Source: Collinsella aerofaciens (GTDB lineage Bacteria; Actinomycetota; Coriobacteriia; Coriobacteriales; Coriobacteriaceae). From it: DNA of 26,291 nucleotides. The stretch lies in assembly GCF_019131995.1 (NCBI RefSeq), contig NZ_JAHONA010000031.1:1-26291 (forward strand), read 5' to 3'. Below the pieces are notes generated by a model. That model searched no databases and was not told the origin of the DNA. It saw nothing but the letters and a program-made list of their open reading frames with translations. A program made the position numbers and the translations under genes. This document shows, piece by piece, positions 14,274 to 22,332 of this stretch (its first letter is position 1; each line of letters begins with the position of its first letter).

Positions 14274-15458
14274 GTGGGCAAGGCTAAGGCTAAGGCGAAG
14301 AAAAAGACGACGGGGGCGCGGGCTAAGCGCGATCGTCGTCGGAAGCTTGCGACCGAGGCTCCCGCGTCTGCCGAGGAGTTGCTGGCAAGCGTGCCGGGAC
14401 TTGACGCGCTGCAGGATGTCCCGGCGTTTGATGACCTGCCGGTCGATGGGGCTCAGCGGGCGGCATTTGACGACTTTTGCGCACATGCTGAGGAGCCCGA
14501 GCAGATGCAGCTTGGCGCCGTGGTGCGCTTAGATCGCGGGTTTCCGCTGGTGGCGACGGCCGACGATACCTTTCGTGCCGAGCATGCCGTGGGGTTTGCC
14601 AAGTCGCGCGGCGAGGACGAGGTGCTGCTGCCCGCCGTGGGCGACCGTGTGGCGGTGCGCCGCGCTCCCGGGCACGATATGGGCGTGATTGAGTGCGTTC
14701 TGCCGCGCCGTACGAGCTTTGAGCGTTGGCGCGGCCGTGCCCGTGGAGAGCGCCAGGTGCTCTGCTCCAACGTGGATAGCGTGCTAATCGTGCAGGCGCT
14801 CGGTGCCGGTGAGGTGCTGCTCGACCGCGTGGCGCGCTCGCTGGTGTTGGCGCTCGACTGCGATGCCGAGCCGGTGGTGGTGCTCACCAAAGCTGACCGC
14901 TGCGATGCCGAGGAGCCCGAGCGCGATCTGGACCGCGTGCGCCGCCTGGTGGGTCCGGACGTGCGCGTGATCGTTACGTCCTCTGCCGAGGGCCGCGGCC
15001 TAGACGAGGTCCGTGCCTGCGTGCCTGCCGGGAGCTGCGCCATGATTCTGGGCGAGTCGGGTGCCGGCAAGTCGACGCTGCTCAATGCACTGCTGGGCCA
15101 CGATACGTTGGCGACCGGCGGTGTGCGCGAACGCGACGACCAGGGCCGTCACACTACCGTCGCGCGCGTGATGGTGGCGCTGCCGGGCGACGCCGGTGTG
15201 ATCGCCGATGCCCCGGGCCTGCGCAGCCTACCGCTCGTGGGTCACGAGCGGGGTCTGGCGCGCGCCTTCCCCGAGATTGTTGAGGCATCGCGCGCGTGCC
15301 GGTTTGGCGATTGCACACATACCCATGAGCCGGGTTGCGCCGTTCGCGAGGCCGAGGACGCCGGGCAGATCGACAGTCTGCGTCTGGAAACGTTCCAAAA
15401 CTTGGCGTCATCCATGCGCGTGAGCGCTCAAATGCTCGATCCCGATGTCCATCTGTAA
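14274..15458 (+). CDS. rsgA: Ribosome small subunit-dependent GTPase A
   Basis: Circularly permuted GTPase that assists late 30S ribosome maturation in the cytoplasm. The 394-residue product has a basic N-terminal extension (KAKAKAKKKTTGARAKRDRRRK), an OB-fold domain (about 80-170), then the GTPase motifs in the permuted order G4-G1-G3: TKAD (205-208), GESGAGKST (260-268) and DAPGL (312-316). A C-terminal zinc-binding segment follows (Cys342, Cys347, His349, Cys355 in CRFGDCTHTHEPGC). The GTG at 14274 is chosen because GGGAGG lies 5 nt before it and the open frame further upstream runs into a terminator. The N-terminal extension of about 80 residues is longer than in E. coli-type RsgA. It has its own terminator at 15476. 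Confidence 0.95.
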   Translation: MGKAKAKAKKKTTGARAKRDRRRKLATEAPASAEELLASVPGLDALQDVPAFDDLPVDGAQRAAFDDFCAHAEEPEQMQLGAVVRLDRGFPLVATADDTFRAEHAVGFAKSRGEDEVLLPAVGDRVAVRRAPGHDMGVIECVLPRRTSFERWRGRARGERQVLCSNVDSVLIVQALGAGEVLLDRVARSLVLALDCDAEPVVVLTKADRCDAEEPERDLDRVRRLVGPDVRVIVTSSAEGRGLDEVRACVPAGSCAMILGESGAGKSTLLNALLGHDTLATGGVRERDDQGRHTTVARVMVALPGDAGVIADAPGLRSLPLVGHERGLARAFPEIVEASRACRFGDCTHTHEPGCAVREAEDAGQIDSLRLETFQNLASSMRVSAQMLDPDVHL

Positions 15459-15475
15459 TTGATTTTTCCTATGAC

Positions 15476-15510
15476 AGCCGTCTCCCAACTGTTCGGGAGA
15501 CGGCTTTTTT
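15476..15510 (+). terminator. Intrinsic terminator of rsgA
   Basis: AGCCGTCTCCC (15476-15486) pairs with GGGAGACGGCT (15495-15505), followed by a run of T through 15510. It lies 17 nt after the rsgA stop. From here to 15710 there is no gene. A consensus -35 (TTGACA, 15608-15613) is present without a convincing -10, so the promoter of the Tad operon is not resolved. Confidence 0.93.
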
Positions 15511-15710
15511 GCTGCGGAAAAGCCTCGAAATATGCAGTTTGCTGACGTGCTGACCAAAACCTTGCCACGAGCTTGACGGGCTGGTCAGCTTTTGGTTAGC
15601 GATTGGTTTGACATCGAAAACCAAGATCGCGATTGCGCCGCTTTGCACTCTGACCGCCCAGACAATGGTGGTACGGGCATTCGCCCGGCACTGCCATGAG
15701 AGGAGCGGCC

Positions 15711-16370
15711 GTGAACAAGAGCAAGCGCATCGCCATCAGTCTGGTCGCGGGCGTGCTCGCTGCTCTGCTCTGCATGGTTTACGGCTCGTCGATCCGCTCG
15801 CAAGCCGAACAGGTCCAGGCTGAGACCTTGGCCAAGTATGGTGGCGATCGCGTCGAGGTATGCGTCGCGGCGCGCGATATCGATGTGGGCGAGACCCTCG
15901 ATGAGACCAATGTCATAACCCAGGAATGGCTGACGAGTTTGCTGCCGCGTGACGCGGCGACCGAGCTGCGCCAGGTACGCGGCGACGTGACGACTTCACG
16001 TATTCCCAAAAACGCCGTGATCTGCAATGTCTACACCAAGGCCGAGAGCCGCAAGCTCGAGGTGCCTAAGGGCAAGGTCGCCGTTTCGGTAGCGGTCGAT
16101 GCCGAGCACTCGGTCGGCGGTGCTACGGGCGTGGGCAGCTACGTGGATGTGTATGTGCAAAAAGACGGCGTAACCGATCGGCTGTGCGGCGCGTACGTGA
16201 TCGATACCAGTGAGGATTCCGGTGCCACGCGCGAGGGCAAGATCGAATGGGTGACGCTGGCGGCTGACCCCGAAGACGTCAAGGAACTGCTGGGAGCCTC
16301 GGGCAAGGGAACGGTCAGCTTGACGATTCCCGCCACGGCGCGCGGCAAAAAGAGCGGAGGCGACGAGTGA
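15711..16370 (+). CDS. Tad/Flp pilus assembly protein, CpaB/RcpC-like
   Basis: First gene of the Tad (Flp pilus) operon. The 219-residue protein has an N-terminal membrane anchor (RIAISLVAGVLAALLCMVYG) and then an SAF-type domain (VEVCVAARDIDVGETLDETNV, about 45-110) followed by the second beta-rich half (KGKVAVSVAVDAEHSVGG, then GSYVDVYVQ). This is the CpaB/RcpC pattern, a surface or periplasm-exposed assembly factor of Flp pili. The GTG at 15711 is taken as the start because GAGAGGAG lies 5-6 nt before it; the in-frame ATG at 15696 would place the ribosome-binding site inside the gene. The stop codon shares one base with the ATG of the next gene. Assignment is supported by domain pattern and operon position. 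Confidence 0.85.
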   Translation: MNKSKRIAISLVAGVLAALLCMVYGSSIRSQAEQVQAETLAKYGGDRVEVCVAARDIDVGETLDETNVITQEWLTSLLPRDAATELRQVRGDVTTSRIPKNAVICNVYTKAESRKLEVPKGKVAVSVAVDAEHSVGGATGVGSYVDVYVQKDGVTDRLCGAYVIDTSEDSGATREGKIEWVTLAADPEDVKELLGASGKGTVSLTIPATARGKKSGGDE

Positions 16371-18007
16371 TGAAGGCGATCTGGCTTGCGTGCTGCGCGT
16401 GCGGCGATTACGGACTGTTGCAGCGGGAAGTCGAGGGCCGTGATGCGGGTGCACAGGTGCTTCGTGTGGGTGACCTGGACGGGCTGGTTTCCATGGCGCG
16501 GGCGTTTCCGTCACGCCGCGGGGCTGCCATCATCGCGGCGTCTCTGTTTGATACCGAAGATGTGCGCAAGACTGTTGCGCGCCTGACGGCCGAAGGCCGC
16601 GTGAGTCGCGTGGTCGTGTTGATAGAAGCGCTCGATCCGTCGGATATCGAGGGGCTGTTTCGCGCGGGGGCGACCGAGGTCATCGCTGCGCACAGTATAT
16701 GCGGCAACGGGCGCGCGGGCGAGGGAGCGGTTGATTCCGATCGGCGCATGACGATTGAGCCCGATGCTTTTGTTGATAGGGAACCCGGGGCGCCTCGCGC
16801 TACAAGAGGCCCGCGTGTTGATGATTATGGAAAAGCGGAAGCCGAGCATGGTCGGCGCCCCCGGAACCCCCTTGTATACGATGACGCCGGAGGGCCGGCG
16901 CAGCATGCTGGCGACTCCCCGGCTGTAGATATGGGATATGTGCACGGCGTGAATCTGGCGGATGAACTCGATGAAGTTGAGGGCTTTGCCGGGTGCGGCG
17001 AGTTGTCGCTGATGCAGCATGAGCAGATTGCACAGAACGAGCCTGCCTCGCAGACCGAACAAGCTGCCATGCCGGCTTGGACGCAGCGTGTGGTTGCGGC
17101 GGGGGAGACGGGGACGCTGTCACCGACGCCTCCGATGCCGCCGGCAGACGCTGCCGCTCCGCCGCATCGAGCTCCGGTCATCTGCGCCATTTCGGGTTTG
17201 GGCGGTTGCGGCAAGTCGACGATCGTTGCCACCATGGCACACACATCGTCGCTGTTGGGCTTGCGTGCCGCCGTGCTCGACCTGGACCTGATGTTTGGGA
17301 ACCTTTACGATTTGTTAGGCGTCGATGCTCCGCGCGATATGGCGGCACTTATCGAGCCATCGGCCGCGGGCGCGCTCACCGAGCCGGATATCGTGGCCGC
17401 ATCGATGCGCGTGGCGCCAGGCGTTACGCTCTGGGGTCCCGTCGCGGCGCCCGAGCAAGCCGAGCTCATGGCACGTCCAGTGGAGCTACTGCTTGATGTC
17501 CTGCGTCGCGAATCCGACGTGGTCTTTATCGATACCTCGGTCTTTTGGGGCGACGCCGTGGCGGCTGCGGTGGCGGCGAGCGACCGTTGCCTGGTCGTTG
17601 GCGATGCGGCGGTGTCGTCCGCGACATCGGCATCGCGCGTCATTGAACTGGCAGGTCGAGTAGGTGTGCCGCGCACGCGCATGAGCGCCGTGTTCAACCG
17701 GTTCGGTGCGCGCGGGGCAGACGAGGACGTCGCCATGCGCTTTGAGATTGCCTGTGCGTTGAGCTCCAAGATTCGTATCGCCGATGGCGGGCAGGATCTC
17801 GCCGCGCTCATGGCGTTTGGGCGCGCTGACGAGGCAGTGGGGCAGACCAGCGCTTTTGCGACTAGCGTGCGCGAGGCCACGCGCGAGATGCTCGTGGAAC
17901 TGGGGTGCGCCGTCGGCCCTTGGAGCGATATGGTCGCCGACCGTGCAACGCGCACCGAACGCCCGCGTATCCGCCTTCCCTGGTCGCGCGAGGGCGATCA
18001 GCGATGA
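16370..18007 (+). CDS. TadZ/CpaE-like localisation ATPase
   Basis: Cytoplasmic MinD/ParA-superfamily protein of the Tad system, thought to place the secretion machine in the cell. The 545-residue product has a degenerate receiver-like N-terminal domain (about 1-120). A long low-complexity linker (about 125-265, rich in Ala, Pro, Glu and Gln) precedes a P-loop domain with the deviant Walker A ISGLGGCGKST (Lys282), the VLDLDLMFGNL switch region and VVFIDTSVF at the Walker B position. The start is the ATG at 16370, overlapping the upstream TGA; a GTG one codon earlier is equally possible. The linker is long for the family and its codon use is uneven, suggesting fast divergence. The ATGA overlap with tadA at 18004 indicates tight co-translation. 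Confidence 0.85.
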   Translation: MKAIWLACCACGDYGLLQREVEGRDAGAQVLRVGDLDGLVSMARAFPSRRGAAIIAASLFDTEDVRKTVARLTAEGRVSRVVVLIEALDPSDIEGLFRAGATEVIAAHSICGNGRAGEGAVDSDRRMTIEPDAFVDREPGAPRATRGPRVDDYGKAEAEHGRRPRNPLVYDDAGGPAQHAGDSPAVDMGYVHGVNLADELDEVEGFAGCGELSLMQHEQIAQNEPASQTEQAAMPAWTQRVVAAGETGTLSPTPPMPPADAAAPPHRAPVICAISGLGGCGKSTIVATMAHTSSLLGLRAAVLDLDLMFGNLYDLLGVDAPRDMAALIEPSAAGALTEPDIVAASMRVAPGVTLWGPVAAPEQAELMARPVELLLDVLRRESDVVFIDTSVFWGDAVAAAVAASDRCLVVGDAAVSSATSASRVIELAGRVGVPRTRMSAVFNRFGARGADEDVAMRFEIACALSSKIRIADGGQDLAALMAFGRADEAVGQTSAFATSVREATREMLVELGCAVGPWSDMVADRATRTERPRIRLPWSREGDQR

Positions 18008-19332
18008 GCCTGCAAACGAGGATTAAGGCTGCCGGCGCTGCGGCGGCAGCAGCGCCTGTAGATGCGGGGCGTCGCCGCGCCGTAAAACGACGCACCAAGC
18101 GCGCCGTGATGGACCGCATGGGTTACGACGAAGTGGCGCGTATCAGCGCCTATATCGACCCGGCACTTGCCCGCTCGGAATTGCGTCCTGCGGTGGAGGC
18201 GGCGCTCAATGTTGAGGAGCCGACCGATCTCGCGACGCCCGAGCGCGAGACCATCATCGACGAGATTTTGGATGACGTGGTGGGCTTGGGGCCGTTGCAG
18301 CCGCTCATCGAGGACGACACCGTTACCGAGATCATGATCAACGGCTGCCGCTCGGCTTTCTTTGAACGCGGCGGCGTCTTGTACCCCATCGAGCATGCGT
18401 TTGAGGATGATGAGCAGATCCGTGTGCTTATCGACCGCATTATCTCGCCACTTGGCCGCCGCATCGACGAGCGCAGCCCCATCGTCAACGCCCGCCTCAA
18501 AACGGGCTATCGCGTCAACGCGGTGATTCCGCCTGTGGCGATTGACGGACCGATTCTCACCATCCGAAAGTTCTCGGACCGTATCTGCTCGCTGGACGAG
18601 CTCGTGGGGTTGGGATCGCTGCCGCTTTGGTATGCGCAGCTGCTGTCGTGTGCGGTGTCGCTGCGACAGGACCTGGCGGTTGCGGGAGGCACGGGATCTG
18701 GTAAGACCACCCTGCTCAACGCGTTGTCATGTGAGATTTCCACCGGCGAGCGCATCGTGACGATCGAGGACTCTGCCGAGCTCAAGTTTGCGCATCATCC
18801 GCACGTGGTACGCCTAGAGGCGCGCGAGGCTTCAATTGAGGGCGAGGGCGCGGTGACGATCCGCGACCTGGTAACTAATGCCCTACGCATGCGCCCCGAC
18901 CGCATCGTGGTGGGCGAGGTGCGCGGTGCCGAGTGCTGCGACATGTTGCAGGCCATGAACACGGGCCACGACGGGTCGCTCACCACACTTCATGCGGGTT
19001 CAGAACAGGAGACCGTGGTGCGTCTGACGTTGCTTGCACGTTATGGCATCGATCTGCCGAGCGAGCTCATCGAGGAGCAGATTGCCATGGCGCTCGACGG
19101 CATTGTGATGTCCGAGCGCCACGCCGATGGCAGGCGTTTCGTCTCCTCGTATTCGGGGGTGCGACGCGCCGCATCGGGTGGCGTAGAGCTCGAGCGCTAT
19201 GTGACGTTCGATGCCGCCGAGCGCACCTGGACGCTTGACCGCGAGCCGCCGTTTATCGCAGAAGGCCTGCGGTCGGGGACGCTCACACAAGAGGAGGTGG
19301 ACGAATGGAGATCACTGTGCCCCTCGTCGTAG
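18004..19332 (+). CDS. Tad pilus secretion ATPase TadA/CpaF
   Basis: Hexameric type II/IV secretion ATPase that drives Flp pilus assembly at the inner face of the membrane. The 442-residue protein contains the family blocks in order: [23 protein letters not shown], the region [19 protein letters not shown], Walker [10 protein letters not shown] (Lys234), the Asp box [10 protein letters not shown], Walker [10 protein letters not shown] and the His box [14 protein letters not shown]. All catalytic elements are intact. The ATG at 18004 overlaps the tadZ stop as ATGA; the frame is open further upstream but only as a shadow of tadZ. It overlaps tadB by 28 nt. Very secure assignment. Confidence 0.95.
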   Translation: MSLQTRIKAAGAAAAAAPVDAGRRRAVKRRTKRAVMDRMGYDEVARISAYIDPALARSELRPAVEAALNVEEPTDLATPERETIIDEILDDVVGLGPLQPLIEDDTVTEIMINGCRSAFFERGGVLYPIEHAFEDDEQIRVLIDRIISPLGRRIDERSPIVNARLKTGYRVNAVIPPVAIDGPILTIRKFSDRICSLDELVGLGSLPLWYAQLLSCAVSLRQDLAVAGGTGSGKTTLLNALSCEISTGERIVTIEDSAELKFAHHPHVVRLEAREASIEGEGAVTIRDLVTNALRMRPDRIVVGEVRGAECCDMLQAMNTGHDGSLTTLHAGSEQETVVRLTLLARYGIDLPSELIEEQIAMALDGIVMSERHADGRRFVSSYSGVRRAASGGVELERYVTFDAAERTWTLDREPPFIAEGLRSGTLTQEEVDEWRSLCPSS

Positions 19333-20231
19333 GGGGCTTGGCAGGGCTTTCTGTCGCGACGGCGTGCGGGGCGGAACCTCGTGTGCCGCAGGTACCGCCG
19401 GCGGAGCTGGCACGTCAGGCGCTCGAGACGGTGGCAGAGAAGCTGCCGCGTGAGCTGGTGGAAAACGATCTGCTGAAAAAGATCGCCCGTTCGTGGGCAT
19501 CGCTGGCTCCGGCGCATCGCCTTGGCCTCGTGATCGAAGATGCTTCGGGACGTTTGGCGTTTCTGCTGCTATCGAGCGGTGTCTGCTGCGTTTTACTAAC
19601 GATGGTGTCGTTATCGCCCCTCGGATTTGCCTTGGGATTTGTTGCTCCGTTTGCCGTTGGCGCCGCTCGGGATGGCTTTGAGAGCCGGCGCGAGCAACAC
19701 GATGCAGAAGAGGCAATGCCCGAGGCGTTTACCGCACTTTCCATGTCGCTTGCCTCGGGACATTCGCTGGCCCAGGGCATGCGCTTTGTGGGCGCTCATG
19801 CGCAAGAGCCAGTACATACCGAGTTTTTGCGGGTGGCGGCGGCGATCGATTGCGGCATCTCGGCGACCGACGCGCTCGATGACTTGCTCGTGCGTATCGA
19901 CGCCCCCGGTCTTTCGCTTGTGACCTTGGCGCTTAAGGTGTCTCAGCGCACCGGCGCTCCGCTTGCCGACTTACTGTCCGAGGCGTCGAGCATGGTGGGG
20001 GAGCGCATTGAGCTCAAGCGCCGCCTGGATGTTAAGACGTCGCAGGCTCGCATGTCTGCGCATATGGTCGCGGCGATGCCGGCGGGCATGTGCGCGGTGT
20101 TGGCGCTGCTTTCGGCAGATTTTCGTCGCGGTCTTGCGACGCCTGCCGGCGCGGGCGCTGTGGTGCTGGGTCTTGCCCTCAACGCCGTTGCCCTGGTGGT
20201 TATCCGGCGCATTATGCGGGTGGAGCTATGA
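19305..20231 (+). CDS. Tad pilus inner-membrane platform protein TadB
   Basis: Type II secretion F-domain platform protein that works with TadC as the membrane base of the Flp pilus machine. The 308-residue product has an N-terminal hydrophobic stretch, two helices near residues 90-130 (FLLLSSGVCCVLLTMVSLSP, GFALGFVAPFAVGA) and a T2SSF domain (MPEAFTALSMSLASGHSLAQGMRFV to GAPLADLLSEASSMVGERIELKRRLDVKTSQARMSA). A C-terminal helix pair ends it. The ATG at 19305 has AGGAGG 7 nt upstream, inside the end of tadA. The stop overlaps the tadC ATG as ATGA. Assigned as TadB by order and domain. Confidence 0.9.
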   Translation: MEITVPLVVGGLAGLSVATACGAEPRVPQVPPAELARQALETVAEKLPRELVENDLLKKIARSWASLAPAHRLGLVIEDASGRLAFLLLSSGVCCVLLTMVSLSPLGFALGFVAPFAVGAARDGFESRREQHDAEEAMPEAFTALSMSLASGHSLAQGMRFVGAHAQEPVHTEFLRVAAAIDCGISATDALDDLLVRIDAPGLSLVTLALKVSQRTGAPLADLLSEASSMVGERIELKRRLDVKTSQARMSAHMVAAMPAGMCAVLALLSADFRRGLATPAGAGAVVLGLALNAVALVVIRRIMRVEL

Positions 20232-20869
20232 GCGCCCCGGTTGCAGTTGCGGCTTGCCTGTGCGCCCTGAGTGTATTTGTCGCGACGGGTTTGGATCGGG
20301 CGGATGCACGCAAGATCGCAGAGGCCTGCAAGCGCGAGGCGGTGCTGGTCGCTGCCGCGGGTCGCTCGGTGGTCGATGCTCTGACCGCGCGAGTGAAGGG
20401 CGCGGTTGGAGCGGGCGGCCCGGCGCGAGTGTCGCTCGGCGAAGTGTCCGAGATGATCGATGTTGTGCGCTTGGGTCTTTCGGCCGGTCTTTCGTTTGAC
20501 GCGGCGCTTGAGATTTTCTGCGCCAACCGCCGGTCATTGCTGGCTCTCCGCCTTGAGCGGGCCTGCATGGCGTGGCAGGTGGGCGTGGGCACGCGTGAGG
20601 ACGAGTTGTTGGCCGCCGCGCGCGACCTGGACGTGCGAGCGCTCGAGACCTTTGCCATCACGGTGGGGCAGGCGCTCGCCCTGGGTGCCCCACTTGCCGA
20701 GACACTGGCCGCTCAAAGTTGCGAGATCCGTGCGGCTCATCGCGCCGCGGTCGAGCGCGAGATCGAGCGTGCGCCCGTCAAGCTGCTGATTCCCACCGGC
20801 ACGCTCATCTTGCCGGCGTTGCTTCTGTCCATATTGGGCCCGCTGCTGGGAGCAGGCGGGATGATGTAG
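20228..20869 (+). CDS. Tad pilus inner-membrane platform protein TadC
   Basis: Second T2SSF-type platform protein. The 213-residue product begins with a hydrophobic helix (VAVAACLCALSVFVATGL), carries the F-domain core (EMIDVVRLGLSAGLSFDAAL to LGAPLAETLAAQSCEIRAAHRAAVEREIERAPVKL) and ends in a hydrophobic segment (LILPALLLSILGPLLG). It is short for TadC; the usual cytoplasmic region between the first helix and the F-domain is reduced. The ATG at 20228 overlaps the tadB stop (ATGA); the longer open frame upstream is a shadow of tadB. Pairs with TadB beneath the pilus. Confidence 0.88.
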   Translation: MSAPVAVAACLCALSVFVATGLDRADARKIAEACKREAVLVAAAGRSVVDALTARVKGAVGAGGPARVSLGEVSEMIDVVRLGLSAGLSFDAALEIFCANRRSLLALRLERACMAWQVGVGTREDELLAAARDLDVRALETFAITVGQALALGAPLAETLAAQSCEIRAAHRAAVEREIERAPVKLLIPTGTLILPALLLSILGPLLGAGGMM

Positions 20870-20879
20870 GGAGGAATAC

Positions 20880-21113
20880 ATGAACACGATGACTGACGCT
20901 GCTGGCAAGGTCCAGGGCTGGGCGTTTTGCCGGGCGGCACATGTTCGTCAGCGCGCCAAGGAACTATTGCAGGAGGAGAGTGCACAGGGTACCACCGAGT
21001 ATGCCATCTTGGTCGGCGTGCTCGTGGTGATCGCGATTATCGCCATCGTCGCATTTAAGGGCAAGGTCCAAGATCTATGGAACGCTATCAGCGAGGGCAT
21101 CAACAGCCTGTAG
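20880..21113 (+). CDS. Flp-type major pilin precursor
   Basis: Small prepilin of 77 residues. A hydrophilic leader of about 35 residues ends in QEESAQGTTEYAIL and is followed by one hydrophobic helix (LVGVLVVIAIIAIVAF) and a short tail (KGKVQDLWNAISEGINSL). Glu40 and Tyr41 are the hallmark Glu-Tyr pair of Flp pilins. If the key Glu sits at +5, cleavage falls between Ala35 and Gln36, giving a mature pilin of about 42 residues. The leader is longer than usual; an in-frame ATG at 20889 is an alternative start. The ATG at 20880 follows GGGAGGA, a strong ribosome-binding site fitting high expression. It is placed after tadC rather than at the front of the operon. Confidence 0.9.
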   Translation: MNTMTDAAGKVQGWAFCRAAHVRQRAKELLQEESAQGTTEYAILVGVLVVIAIIAIVAFKGKVQDLWNAISEGINSL

Positions 21114-21640
21114 AGGGCGAGCGCCCCATCGGGGTGCTGCTGGTGTTTGCTTGCCTGACCGTGGCGATAGCGGCGGTGCTTTGGGGGCTTAACGCCGCGC
21201 GGCAGCAGCGTCCTGGGACCGCCTCCGATTCGGGCTCAGATTCGGCGGTGGCGTCTCAAAAAGATGAGATGCGAGATGCGGACGATTCGGATGTCGCTGT
21301 CACGGCGCAAACCTTTCTGCGGACGCTCGACAAGCGGTCTGGCACTGCGACGGATTCGCCTGAGGGCAACGCGATTGCGGTCCGGCTTGCATGGTCCGAG
21401 GACCGACCGATGACCGAAGCGGCGGCGGATATGCTGCGTTCCTATCGCGAGGTACCCACGGCGCAACTTGCTCTGAGCGGCTATCTCGACATCAAGGGAA
21501 ACGTGTGGGGCGCCATCGTGCGCGACGGACGCGGCTGGGTCGATATGGTGACAATTGCCGCGGATGCTGGCGATGCTTCGTGTCGTCTGCGCGCCGTGCG
21601 CCTGAGCCCGCAGGCAACGGACTCAAAGGAGGGATCGTGA
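21077..21640 (+). CDS. Unknown membrane-anchored protein in the Tad operon
   Basis: A 187-residue protein I do not recognise. It has a short cytoplasmic N-terminus, one membrane helix (GVLLVFACLTVAIAAVLWGL, about 19-38), a Ser/Asp-rich linker (about 44-72) and a compact exported domain (about 75-187: VAVTAQTFLRTLDKRSG, AIAVRLAWSEDR, GYLDIKGNVWGAIVRDGRGWVDMVTI). The ATG at 21077 overlaps the flp gene by 37 nt, with AAGG about 10 nt before it. A GTG at 21134 just before the helix is an alternative start that would leave almost no cytoplasmic part. It lies between the pilin and the pseudopilin genes, so an accessory role in pilus assembly or stability is likely, but this is inferred only from position. 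Confidence 0.7.
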   Translation: MERYQRGHQQPVEGERPIGVLLVFACLTVAIAAVLWGLNAARQQRPGTASDSGSDSAVASQKDEMRDADDSDVAVTAQTFLRTLDKRSGTATDSPEGNAIAVRLAWSEDRPMTEAAADMLRSYREVPTAQLALSGYLDIKGNVWGAIVRDGRGWVDMVTIAADAGDASCRLRAVRLSPQATDSKEGS

Positions 21641-21641
21641 A

Positions 21642-21860
21642 ATGCATGACGTCCTGCGCGAGGAATCTGCCCAGGCGACGGTCGAATACGCCATCGTCAC
21701 GGTGGCGCTGCTATCGATCGTGCTGGCGATTGCGGGACTTTGGCGTGCTGGCACCGATGGACGCTTGGCGGCGCTGGTTGAGCGGGCGGCATCCCATGGC
21801 GTTGCCTCGACGTCGGTTATCGACGCCGCTGCGGGCGCTAAGGACATCGCGTTGTATTGA
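21642..21860 (+). CDS. Small TadE-like pseudopilin
   Basis: A 72-residue protein with a ten-residue leader, a processing-like motif REESAQATVEYAIV and one hydrophobic helix (IVTVALLSIVLAIAGLWRAG), then a short polar tail. It matches the TadE/pseudopilin pattern and shares the A-Q-x-T-(V/T)-E motif with the Flp pilin and two later genes. The Glu-Tyr pair is retained, so it could also be a minor Flp-type pilin. The ATG at 21642 has AAAGGAGGG 9 nt upstream and follows the preceding stop by one base. It probably contributes a minor subunit to the pilus base or tip. Confidence 0.8.
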   Translation: MHDVLREESAQATVEYAIVTVALLSIVLAIAGLWRAGTDGRLAALVERAASHGVASTSVIDAAAGAKDIALY

Positions 21861-22332
21861 TATCGCGCGCGAGGACCGGGCGCAGTCTACGGTCGAGGCC
21901 GCTTTTTTGCTGCCGACGTTTCTGACGCTCATCCTTCTCGCACTGCAACCGGTGTGCCTGCTTTATACGCGCGCGGTCATGGAGTCTGCCGCCGCCGAGA
22001 CCGCGCGGCTCATGACCACGACGACGGCGGAGGACGACGATCTTAAGGAGTTCACCCGCCGCCGGCTTGCCGCAGTGCCCAACGTTTCGATCTTTCATGC
22101 CGGCGGGCCGTTGCCGTGGGATATCGAGTTTGGCCGGGCCGGTGCGGGTGGCGTCTCGGCCGTGTCCGTTTCCGGCGAGGTCAAGCCGTTGCCTGTGATC
22201 GGTGCGTTTGCGCAGGCTATGGGTGGTACCGCCGAGGGTGGCTACGTTGAGCTCAAGGTCGATGTTTCGTATCAATCACGTCCCGAATGGCTGGAGGGAG
22301 ATTATGATTCGTGGATTGCTGCATGGGATTAA
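21796..22332 (+). CDS. TadE-like pseudopilin, start uncertain
   Basis: TadE-family protein with the motif AREDRAQSTVEAAFLLP followed by a hydrophobic helix (TFLTLILLALQPVCLLY) and an exported domain of about 120 residues. The nearest ordinary start is the ATG at 21796, but it lies 65 nt inside the previous gene, has only a weak ribosome-binding site and adds an Arg-rich leader that reads like a shadow frame. A better-sized leader (I/MDIAREDRA) would come from an ATT codon at 21856-21858 that overlaps the upstream TGA and has AAGGA 11 nt before it. I give the ATG coordinates as the conservative choice. The 3' end overlaps the TadG-like gene by 29 nt. Likely role: minor pilin or assembly factor. 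Confidence 0.75.
   Translation: MALPRRRLSTPLRALRTSRCIDIAREDRAQSTVEAAFLLPTFLTLILLALQPVCLLYTRAVMESAAAETARLMTTTTAEDDDLKEFTRRRLAAVPNVSIFHAGGPLPWDIEFGRAGAGGVSAVSVSGEVKPLPVIGAFAQAMGGTAEGGYVELKVDVSYQSRPEWLEGDYDSWIAAWD

Noticed and set aside
15608..15640. Promoter for the Tad operon at the TTGACA of 15608-15613
   Set aside because: No acceptable -10 hexamer is found at 16-19 bp spacing, so I do not call it.
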